Assembly: GCA_963691705.1 (NCBI GenBank)
Contig: OY829539.1
Span: 7,876,501 to 7,940,500 of the forward strand
Source: Viola odorata
Taxonomy: Eukaryota > Streptophyta > Magnoliopsida > Malpighiales > Violaceae
DNA length: 64,000 bases
Direction of reading: 5' to 3'
Position numbers and translations under genes: made by a program. Below, piece after piece: positions 51,586-61,900 of this stretch. Under the pieces are notes generated by a model. The model made no database searches and was not told the origin of the DNA. It saw only the letters and a program-made list of their open reading frames with translations. The stretch's first letter is position 1. Each line of letters begins with the position of its first letter.

Positions 51586-52128
51586 CTTTGGGGTCGGTAT
51601 CCCAATGCTTTAATGCAGGTGTGCATCTAGGCAGGAAGCGCCTTATCGAGACCTCGGCAATTGTCGGGTTTGATCATTCCTGTGCTTTGGTTGTTTGTGT
51701 TCATGTTTTGGGACTGTTTTTTATTTTGTGAATGCTCAAGGGCGATCATTGGGCAGTGTGGGGATATTTGATTACATGTATTTTATGCATGTTTTTCCTT
51801 CCATTCTTACCTCGATTTAGGCCTTGATACTACTAATTCGCTCGTGTTTCCATCTTTCTCGCAGATCAAGGCCAAGAAGGAGAAATGTGCGAAAAGACAT
51901 ACTTTCTGGGCAATTTCAGAAGAGTTTAAGCTTCAAGACTAGCGTCGAGACCGTAGACACCAATTTCTCCATGTACTAATGTACTCGGATTGATATGCAA
52001 ACTCTATTTTTGTGCTGTGTTATCTGCATTTTGAGTGACTAAACATATAGCCTTGTTTGCGAGCGAGTGAGTAAACACATATCTGGTGAGGGCTGCTCGT
52101 GAGTAGGCCTGATGTGGAAAAGTTCTAC
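51586..52128 (+). repeat. Class I exemplar (monomer 96)
   Basis: A B-like copy with ttgtcggg, attcctgtg and gcgatcattg. I copies are 79, 84, 90, 96 and 99; copies 103, 108 and 117 carry the I left part on a gaagcag right part. Confidence 0.85.
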
Positions 52129-53214
52129 CATTGGGGTCGGTATCCCAATGCTTTAATGCAGGTGTGCATCTAGGCAGGAAGCGCCTTATCGAGACCTTGG
52201 CAATTGACGGGTTTGATCATTCCAGTGCTTTGGTTGTTTGTGTTCATGTTTTGGGACTATTTTTTATTTTGTGAATGCTCAAGGGCGAGCATTGGGCAGT
52301 GCGGGGATATTTGATTACATGTATTTTATGCATGTTTTTCCTTCCATTCTTACCTCGATTTAGGCCTTGATACTACTAATTCGCTCGTGTTTCCATCTCT
52401 ATCGCAGATCAAGGCCAAGAAGCAGAAATGTGCTAAAAGACATACTTTCTGGGCAATTTCAGAAGAGTTTAAGGTTCAAGACTAGCGTCGAGACCATAGA
52501 CACCAATTTCTCCATGTACTAATGTACTCGGATTGATATGCAAACTCTATTTTTGTGCTGTGTTATCTGCATTTTGAGTGACTAAACATATAGCCTTGTT
52601 TGCGAGCGAGTGAGTAAACACATATCTGGTGAGGGCTGCTCGTGAGTAGGCCTGATGTGGAAAAGTTCTACCTTTGGGGTCGGTATCCCAATGCTTTAAT
52701 GCAGATGTGCATCTAGGCAGGAAGCGCCTTATCGAGACCCCGGCAATTGACGGGTTTGATCATTCCAGTGCTTTGGTTGTTTGTGTTCATATTTTGGGAC
52801 TATTTTTTATTTTGTGAATGCTCAAGGGCGAGCATTGGAAAGTGCGGGGATATTTGATTACATGTATTTTATGCATGTTTTTCCTTCCATTCTTACCTCG
52901 ATTTAGGCCTTGATACTACTAATTCGCTCGTGTTTCCATCTTTATCGCAGATCAAGGCCAAGAAGGAGAAATGTGCGAAAAGACATACTTTCTGGGCAAT
53001 TTCAGAAGAGTTTAAGCTTCAAGACTAGCGTCGAGACCATAGACACCAATTTCTCCATGTACTAATGTACTCGGATTGATATGCAAATTCTATTTTTGTG
53101 CTGTGTTATCTGCATTTTGAGTGACTAAACATATAGCCTTGTTTGCGAGCGAGTGAGTAAACACATATCTGGTGAGGGCTGCTCGTGACTAGGCCTGATG
53201 TGGAAAAGTTCTAC
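51586..53214 (+). repeat. Trimer I-J'-H, deletion derivative of the hexamer (monomers 96-98)
   Basis: It holds the first, fifth and sixth classes of the hexamer; J, K and L are missing. Monomer 97 has gaccttggc and 98 has gaccccggc, both private. Unequal exchange that skipped three monomers (1629 bp) explains it simply. Confidence 0.85.
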
Positions 53215-54843
53215 CTTTGGGGTCGGTATCCCAATGCTTTAATGCAGGTGTGCATCTAGGCAGGAAGCGCCTTATCGAGACCTCGGCAATTGTCGGGTTT
53301 GATCATTCCTGTGCTTTGGTTGTTTGTGTTCATGTTTTGGGACTGTTTTTTATTTTGTGAATGCTCAAGGGCGATCATTGGGCAGTGTGGGGATATTTGA
53401 TTACATGTATTTTATGCATGTTTTTCCTTCCATTCTTACCTCGATTTAGGCCTTGATACTACTAATTCGCTCGTGTTTCCATCTTTCTCGCAGATCAAGG
53501 CCAAGAAGGAGAAATGTGCGAAAAGACATACTTTCTGGGCAATTTCAGAAGAGTTTAAGCTTCAAGACTAGCGTCGAGACCGTAGACACCAATTTCTCCA
53601 TGTACTAATGTACTCGGATTGATATGCAAACTCTATTTTTGTGCTGTGTTATCTGCATTTTGAGTGACTAAACATATAGCCTTGTTTGCGAGCGAGTGAG
53701 TAAACACATATCTGGTGAGGGCTGCTCGTGAGTAGGCCTGATGTGGAAAAGTTCTACCATTGGGGTCGGTATCCCAATGCTTTAATGCAGGTGTGCATCT
53801 AGGCAGGAAGCGCCTTATCGAGACCTCGGCAATTGACGGGTTTGATCATTCCAGTGCTTTGGTTGTTTGTGTTCATGTTTTGGGACTGTTTTTTATTTTG
53901 TGATAGCTCAAGGGCGAGCATTCGGCTGTGTGGGGTTATTTTATTACATGTATTTTATGCATGTTTTTCCTTCCATTCTCACCTCGATTTAGGCATTGAT
54001 ACTACTAATTCGCTCGTGTTTCCATCTTTATCGCAGATCAAGGCCAAGTAGGAGAAATGTGCGAAAAGACATACTTTCTGGGCAATTTCAGAAGAGTTTA
54101 AGCTTCAAGACTAACGTCGAGACCATAGACACTAATTTCTCCATGTACTAATGTACTCGGATTGATATGCAAACTCTATTTTTGTGCTGTGTTATCTGCA
54201 TTTTGAGTGACTAAACATATAGCCTTGTTTGCGAGCGAGTGAGTAAACACATATCTGGTGAGGGCTGCTCGTGAGTAGGCCTGATGTGGAAAAGTTTTAC
54301 CTTTGGGGTCGGTATCCCAATTCTTTAATGCAGGTGTGCATCTAGGCAGGAAGCGCCTTATCGAGACCTCGGCAATTGACGGGTTTGATCATTCCAGTGC
54401 TTTTGTTATTTGTGTTCATGTTTTGAAACTGGTTTTTATTTTGTGAATGCTCAAGGGCGAGCATTGGGCAGTGTGCGGATATTTGATTACATGTATTTTA
54501 TGCATGTTTTTCCTTCCATTCTTACCTCGATTTAGGCCTTGATACTACTAATTCGCTCGTGTTTCCATCTTTATCGCAGATCAAGGCCAAGAAGGAGAAA
54601 TGTGCGAAAAGACATACTTTCTGGGCAATTTCAGAAGAGTTTAAGCTTCAAGACTAGCGTCGAGACCATAGACACCAATTTCTCCATGTACTAATGTACT
54701 CGGATTGATATGCAAACTCTATTTTTGTGCTGTGTTATCTGCATTTTGAGTGACTAAACATATAGCCTTGTTTGCGAGCGAGTGAGTAAACACATATCTG
54801 GTGAGGGCTGCTCGTGAGTAGGCCTGATGTGGAAAAGTTCTAC
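53215..54843 (+). repeat. Monomers 99-101: I, J'/K recombinant, L
   Basis: Monomer 100 starts like J' (cattgg, cggcaattgacggg) and then becomes K (gatagctc, cggctgtg, TGA lost, TAG at 291-293, gactaacg). It resembles a hexamer in which J and K collapsed into one unit. Monomer 101 is L with private gcttttgttatt. Confidence 0.85.
53758..54300 (+). repeat. J'/K recombinant monomer (100)
   Basis: The left end is J' type (cattgg, cggcaattgacggg); from gatagctc onward it is K. Because it lacks the tgataattaa patch, the accidental open frame extends three codons upstream to a TTG at 53833. Private changes are ggggttatttta and ctcacctcg. Confidence 0.85.
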
Positions 54844-57557
54844 CTTTGGGGTCGGTATCCCAATGCTTTAATGCAGGTGTGCATCTAGGCAGGAAGCGCC
54901 TTATCGAGACCTCGACAATTGACGGGTTTGATCATTCCAGTGCTTTGGTTGTTTGTGTTCATATTTTGGGACTATTTTTTATTTTGTGAATGCTCAAGGG
55001 CGAGCATTGGAAAGTGCGGGGATATTTGATTACATGTATTTTATGCATGTTTTTCCTTCCATTCTTACCTCGATTTAGACCTTGATACTACTAATTCGCT
55101 CGTGTTTCCATTTTATCGCAGATCAAGGCCAAGAAGGAGAAATGTGCGAAAAGACATACTTTCTGGGCAATTTCAGAAGAGTTTAAGCTTCAAGACTAGC
55201 GTCGAGACCATAGACACCAATTTCTCCATGTACTAATGTACTAGGATTGATATGCAAATTCTATTTTTGTGCTGTGTTATCTGCATTTTGAGTGACTAAA
55301 CATATAGCCTTGTTTGCGAGCGAGTGAGTAAACACATATCTGGTGAGGGCTGCTCGTGACTAGGCCTGATGTGGAAAAGTTCTACCTTTGGGGTCGGTAT
55401 CCCAATGCTTTAATGCAGGTGTGCATCTAGGCAGGAAGCGCCTTATCGAGACCTCGGCAATTGTCGGGTTTGATCATTCCTGTGCTTTGGTTGTTTGTGT
55501 TCATGTTTTGGGACTGTTTTTTATTTTGTGAATGCTCAAGGGCGATCATTGGGCAGTGTGGGGATATTTGATTTCATGTATTTTATGCATGTTTTTCCTT
55601 CCATTCTTACCTTAATTTAGGCCTTGATACTACTAATTCGCTCGTGTTTCCATCTTTATCGCAGATCAAGGCCAAGAAGCAGAAATGTGCTAAAAGACAT
55701 ACTTTCTGGGCAATTTCAGAAGAGTTTAAGCTTCAAGACTAGCGTCGAGACCATAGACACCAATTTCTCCATGTACTAATGTACTCGGATTGATATGCAA
55801 ACTCTATTTTCGTGCTGTGTTATCTGCATTTTGAGTGACTAAACATATAGCCTTGTTTGCGAGCGAGTGAGTAAACACATATCTGGTGAGGGCTGCTCGT
55901 GAGTAGGCCTGATGTGGAAAAGTTCTATCTTTGGGGTCGGTATCCCAATGCTTTAATGCAGGTGTGCATCTAGGCAGGAAGCGCCTTATCGAGACCTCGG
56001 CAATTGACGGGTTTGATCATTCCAGTGCTTTGGTTGTTTGTGTTCATGTTTTGGGACTGTTTTTTATTTTGTGAATGCTCAAGGGCGAGCATTGGGCAGT
56101 GTGGGGATATTTGATTACATGTATTTTATGCATGTTTTTCCTTCCATTCTTACCTCGATTTAGGCCTTGATAGTACTAATTCGCTCGTGTTTCCATCTTT
56201 CTCGCAGATCAAGGCCAAGAAGCAGAAATGTGCTAAAAGACATACTTTCTGGGCAATTTCAGAAGAGTTTAAGCTTCAAGACTAGCGTCGAGACCATAGA
56301 CACCAATTTCTCCATGTACTAATGTACTCGGATTGATATGCAAACTCTATTTTCGTGCTGTGTTATCTGCATTTTGAGTGACTAAACATATAGCCTTGTT
56401 TGCGAGCGAGTGAGTAAACACATATCTGGTGAGGGCTGCTCGTGAGTAGGCCTGATGTGGAAAAGTTCTACCTTTGGGGTCGGTATCCCAATGCTTTAAT
56501 GCAGGTGCGCATCTAGGCAGGAAGCGCCTTATCGAGACCTCGACAATTGACGGGTTTGATCATTCCAGTGCTTTGGTTGTTTGTGTTCATATTTTGGGAC
56601 TATTTTTTATTTTGTGAATGCTCAAGGGCGAGCATTGGAAAGTGCGGGGATATTTGATTACATGTATTTTATGCATGTTTTTCCTTCCATTCTTACCTCG
56701 ATTTAGGCCTTGATACTTCTAATTCGCTCGTGTTTCCATCTTTATCGCAGATCAAGGCCAAGAAGGAGAAATGTGCGAAAAGACATACTTTCTGGGCAAT
56801 TTCAGAAGAGTTTAAGCTTCAAGACTAGCGTCGAGACCATAGACACCAATTTCTCCATGTACTAATGTACTCGGATTGATATGCAAATTCTATTTTTGTG
56901 CTGTGTTATCTGCATTTTGAGTGACTAAACATATAGCCTTGTTTGCGAGCGAGTGAGTAAACACATATCTGGTGAGGGCTGCTCGTGACTAGGCCTGATG
57001 TGGAAAAGTTCTACCTTTGGGGTCGGTATCCCAATGCTTTAATGCAGGTGTGCATCTAGGCAGGAAGCGCCTTATCGAGACCTCGGCAATTGACGGGTTT
57101 GATCATTCCAGTGCTTTGGTTGTTTGTGTTCATGTTTTGGGACTGTTTTTTATTTTGTGAATGCTCAAGGGCGAGCATTGGACAGTGTGGGGATATTTGA
57201 TTACATGTATTTTATGCATGTTTTTCCTTCCATTCTTACCTCGATTTAGGCCTTGATACTACTAATTCGCTCGTGTTTCCATCTTTCTCGCAGATCAAGG
57301 CCAAGAAGCAGAAATGTGCTAAAAGACATACTTTCTGGGCAATTTCAGAAGAGTTTAAGCTTCAAGACTAGCGTCGAGACCATAGACACCAATTTCTCCA
57401 TGTACTAATGTACTCGGATTGATATGCAAACTCTATTTTCGTGCTGTGTTATCTGTATTTTGAGTGACTAAACATATAGCCTTGTTTGCGAGCGAGTGAG
57501 TAAACACATATCTGGTGAGGGCTGCTCGTGAGTAGGCCTGATGTGGAAAAGTTCTAC
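54844..57557 (+). repeat. Pentamer with a 542-bp monomer, copy 1 (monomers 102-106)
   Basis: Monomer 102 (54844-55385) is 542 bp: one base is missing in the pyrimidine-rich tract (ccattttatcg), and it also has gatttagacc and tactaggattg. Monomers 103-106 are an I/A recombinant with gatttcatg and accttaattt; a B-like unit with gatagtact; H with tacttctaat; and B-like with gaagcag. The period is 2714 bp because of the missing base. Confidence 0.93.
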
Positions 57558-60271
57558 CTTTGGGGTCGGTATCCCAATGCTTTAATGCAGGTGCGCATCT
57601 AGGCAGGAAGCGCCTTATCGAGACCTCGACAATTGACGGGTTTGATCATTCCAGTGCTTTGGTTGTTTGTGTTCATATTTTGGGACTATTTTTTATTTTG
57701 TGAATGCTCAAGGGCGAGCATTGGAAAGTGCGGGGATATTTGATTACATGTATTTTATGCATGTTTTTCCTTCCATTCTTACCTCGATTTAGACCTTGAT
57801 ACTACTAATTCGCTCGTGTTTCCATTTTATCGCAGATCAAGGCCAAGAAGGAGAAATGTGCGAAAAGACATACTTTCTGGGCAATTTCAGAAGAGTTTAA
57901 GCTTCAAGACTAGCGTCGAGACCATAGACACCAATTTCTCCATGTACTAATGTACTAGGATTGATATGCAAATTCTATTTTTGTGCTGTGTTATCTGCAT
58001 TTTGAGTGACTAAACATATAGCCTTGTTTGCGAGCGAGTGAGTAAACACATATCTGGTGAGGGCTGCTCGTGACTAGGCCTGATGTGGAAAAGTTCTACC
58101 TTTGGGGTCGGTATCCCAATGCTTTAATGCAGGTGTGCATCTAGGCAGGAAGCGCCTTATCGAGACCTCGGCAATTGTCGGGTTTGATCATTCCTGTGCT
58201 TTGGTTGTTTGTGTTCATGTTTTGGGACTGTTTTTTATTTTGTGAATGCTCAAGGGCGATCATTGGGCAGTGTGGGGATATTTGATTTCATGTATTTTAT
58301 GCATGTTTTTCCTTCCATTCTTACCTTAATTTAGGCCTTGATACTACTAATTCGCTCGTGTTTCCATCTTTATCGCAGATCAAGGCCAAGAAGCAGAAAT
58401 GTGCTAAAAGACATACTTTCTGGGCAATTTCAGAAGAGTTTAAGCTTCAAGACTAGCGTCGAGACCATAGACACCAATTTCTCCATGTACTAATGTACTC
58501 GGATTGATATGCAAACTCTATTTTCGTGCTGTGTTATCTGCATTTTGAGTGACTAAACATATAGCCTTGTTTGCGAGCGAGTGAGTAAACACATATCTGG
58601 TGAGGGCTGCTCGTGAGTAGGCCTGATGTGGAAAAGTTCTATCTTTGGGGTCGGTATCCCAATGCTTTAATGCAGGTGTGCATCTAGGCAGGAAGCGCCT
58701 TATCGAGACCTCGGCAATTGACGGGTTTGATCATTCCAGTGCTTTGGTTGTTTGTGTTCATGTTTTGGGACTGTTTTTTATTTTGTGAATGCTCAAGGGC
58801 GAGCATTGGGCAGTGTGGGGATATTTGATTACATGTATTTTATGCATGTTTTTCCTTCCATTCTTACCTCGATTTAGGCCTTGATAGTACTAATTCGCTC
58901 GTGTTTCCATCTTTCTCGCAGATCAAGGCCAAGAAGCAGAAATGTGCTAAAAGACATACTTTCTGGGCAATTTCAGAAGAGTTTAAGCTTCAAGACTAGC
59001 GTCGAGACCATAGACACCAATTTCTCCATGTACTAATGTACTCGGATTGATATGCAAACTCTATTTTCGTGCTGTGTTATCTGTATTTTGAGTGACTAAA
59101 CATATAGCCTTGTTTGCGAGCGAGTGAGTAAACACATATCTGGTGAGGGCTGCTCGTGAGTAGGCCTGATGTGGAAAAGTTCTACCTTTGGGGTCGGTAT
59201 CCCAATGCTTTAATGCAGGTGCGCATCTAGGCAGGAAGCGCCTTATCGAGACCTCGACAATTGACGGGTTTGATCATTCCAGTGCTTTGGTTGTTTGTGT
59301 TCATATTTTGGGACTATTTTTTATTTTGTGAATGCTCAAGGGCGAGCATTGGAAAGTGCGGGGATATTTGATTACATGTATTTTATGCATGTTTTTCCTT
59401 CCATTCTTACCTCGATTTAGGCCTTGATACTTCTAATTCGCTCGTGTTTCCATCTTTATCGCAGATCAAGGCCAAGAAGGAGAAATGTGCGAAAAGACAT
59501 ACTTTCTGGGCAATTTCAGAAGAGTTTAAGCTTCAAGACTAGCGTCGAGACCATAGACACCAATTTCTCCATGTACTAATGTACTCGGATTGATATGCAA
59601 ATTCTATTTTTGTGCTGTGTTATCTGCATTTTGAGTGACTAAACATATAGCCTTGTTTGCGAGCGAGTGAGTAAACACATATCTGGTGAGGGCTGCTCGT
59701 GACTAGGCCTGATGTGGAAAAGTTCTACCTTTGGGGTCGGTATCCCAATGCTTTAATGCAGGTGTGCATCTAGGCAGGAAGCGCCTTATCGAGACCTCGG
59801 CAATTGACGGGTTTGATCATTCCAGTGCTTTGGTTGTTTGTGTTCATGTTTTGGGACTGTTTTTTATTTTGTGAATGCTCAAGGGCGAGCATTGGGCAGT
59901 GTGGGGATATTTGATTACATGTATTTTATGCATGTTTTTCCTTCCATTCTTACCTCGATTTAGGCCTTGATACTACTAATTCGCTCGTGTTTCCATCTTT
60001 CTCGCAGATCAAGGCCAAGAAGCAGAAATGTGCTAAAAGACATACTTTCTGGGCAATTTCAGAAGAGTTTAAGCTTCAAGACTAGCGTCGAGACCATAGA
60101 CACCAATTTCTCCATGTACTAATGTACTCGGATTGATATGCAAACTCTATTTTCGTGCTGTGTTATCTGTATTTTGAGTGACTAAACATATAGCCTTGTT
60201 TGCGAGCGAGTGAGTAAACACATATCTGGTGAGGGCTGCTCGTGAGTAGGCCTGATGTGGAAAAGTTCTAC
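57558..60271 (+). repeat. Pentamer with a 542-bp monomer, copy 2 (monomers 107-111)
   Basis: Repeats 54844-57557, including the single-base deletion in monomer 107 (57558-58099). Differences are gtgcgc after the donor in 107, ctgtatttt in 109, and gggcagtg instead of ggacagtg in 111. Shared deletion plus linked substitutions prove common descent. Confidence 0.93.
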
Positions 60272-61900
60272 CTTTGGGGTCGGTATCCCAATGCTTTAAT
60301 GCAGGTGCGCATCTAGGCAGGAAGCGCCTTATCGAGACCTCGACAATTGACGGGTTTGATCATTCCAGTGCTTTGGTTGTTTGTGTTCATATTTTGGGAC
60401 TATTTTTTATTTTGTGAATGCTCAAGGGCGAGCATTGGAAAGTGCGGGGATATTTGATTACATGTATTTTATGCATGTTTTTCCTTCCATTCTTACCTCG
60501 ATTTAGGCCTTGATACTTCTAATTCGCTCGTGTTTCCATCTTTATCGCAGATCAAGGCCAAGAAGGAGAAATGTGCGAAAAGACATACTTTCTGGGCAAT
60601 TTCAGAAGAGTTTAAGCTTCAAGACTAGCGTCGAGACCATAGACACCAATTTCTCCATGTACTAATGTACTCGGATTGATATGCAAATTCTATTTTTGTG
60701 CTGTGTTATCTGCATTTTGAGTGACTAAACATATAGCCTTGTTTGCGAGCGAGTGAGTAAACACATATCTGGTGAGGGCTGCTCGTGACTAGGCCTGATG
60801 TGGAAAAGTTCTACCTTTGGGGTCGGTATCCCAATGCTTTAATGCAGGTGTGCATCTAGGCAGGAAGCGCCTTATCGAGACCTCGGCAATTGACGGGTTT
60901 GATCATTCCAGTGCTTTGGTTGTTTGTGTTCATGTTTTGGGACTGTTTTTTATTTTGTGAATGCTCAAGGGCGAGCATTGGGCAGTGTGGGGATATTTGA
61001 TTACATGTATTTTATGCATGTTTTTCCTTCCATTCTTACCTCGATTTAGGCCTTGATACTACTAATTCGCTCGTGTTTCCATCTTTCTCGCAGATCAAGG
61101 CCAAGAAGCAGAAATGTGCTAAAAGACATACTTTCTGGGCAATTTCAGAAGAGTTTAAGCTTCAAGACTAGCGTCGAGACCATAGACACCAATTTCTCCA
61201 TGTACTAATGTACTCGGATTGATATGCAAACTCTATTTTCGTGCTGTGTTATCTGTATTTTGAGTGACTAAACATATAGCCTTGTTTGCGAGCGAGTGAG
61301 TAAACACATATCTGGTGAGGGCTGCTCGTGAGTAGGCCTGATGTGGAAAAGTTCTACCTTTGGGGTCGGTATCCCAATGCTTTAATGCAGGTGCGCATCT
61401 AGGCAGGAAGCGCCTTATCGAGACCTCGACAATTGACGGGTTTGATCATTCCAGTGCTTTGGTTGTTTGTGTTCATATTTTGGGACTATTTTTTATTTTG
61501 TGAATGCTCAAGGGCGAGCATTGGAAAGTGCGGGGATATTTGATTACATGTATTTTATGCATGTTTTTCCTTCCATTCTTACCTCGATTTAGGCCTTGAT
61601 ACTTCTAATTCGCTCGTGTTTCCATCTTTATCGCAGATCAAGGCCAAGAAGGAGAAATGTGCGAAAAGACATACTTTCTGGGCAATTTCAGAAGAGTTTA
61701 AGCTTCAAGACTAGCGTCGAGACCATAGACACCAATTTCTCCATGTACTAATGTACTCGGATTGATATGCAAATTCTATTTTTGTGCTGTGTTATCTGCA
61801 TTTTGAGTGACTAAACATATAGCCTTGTTTGCGAGCGAGTGAGTAAACACATATCTGGTGAGGGCTGCTCGTGAGTAGGCCTGATGTGGAAAAGTTCTAC
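60272..61900 (+). repeat. H-B dimer expansion (monomers 112-114)
   Basis: Continues the last dimer of the pentamer: H (gtgcgc, cgacaattg, gaaagtgc, tacttctaat) alternates with the gaagcag B-like unit every 1086 bp at 59186, 60272 and 61358. Monomer 114 is an H that ends 518g instead of 518c. Confidence 0.88.
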
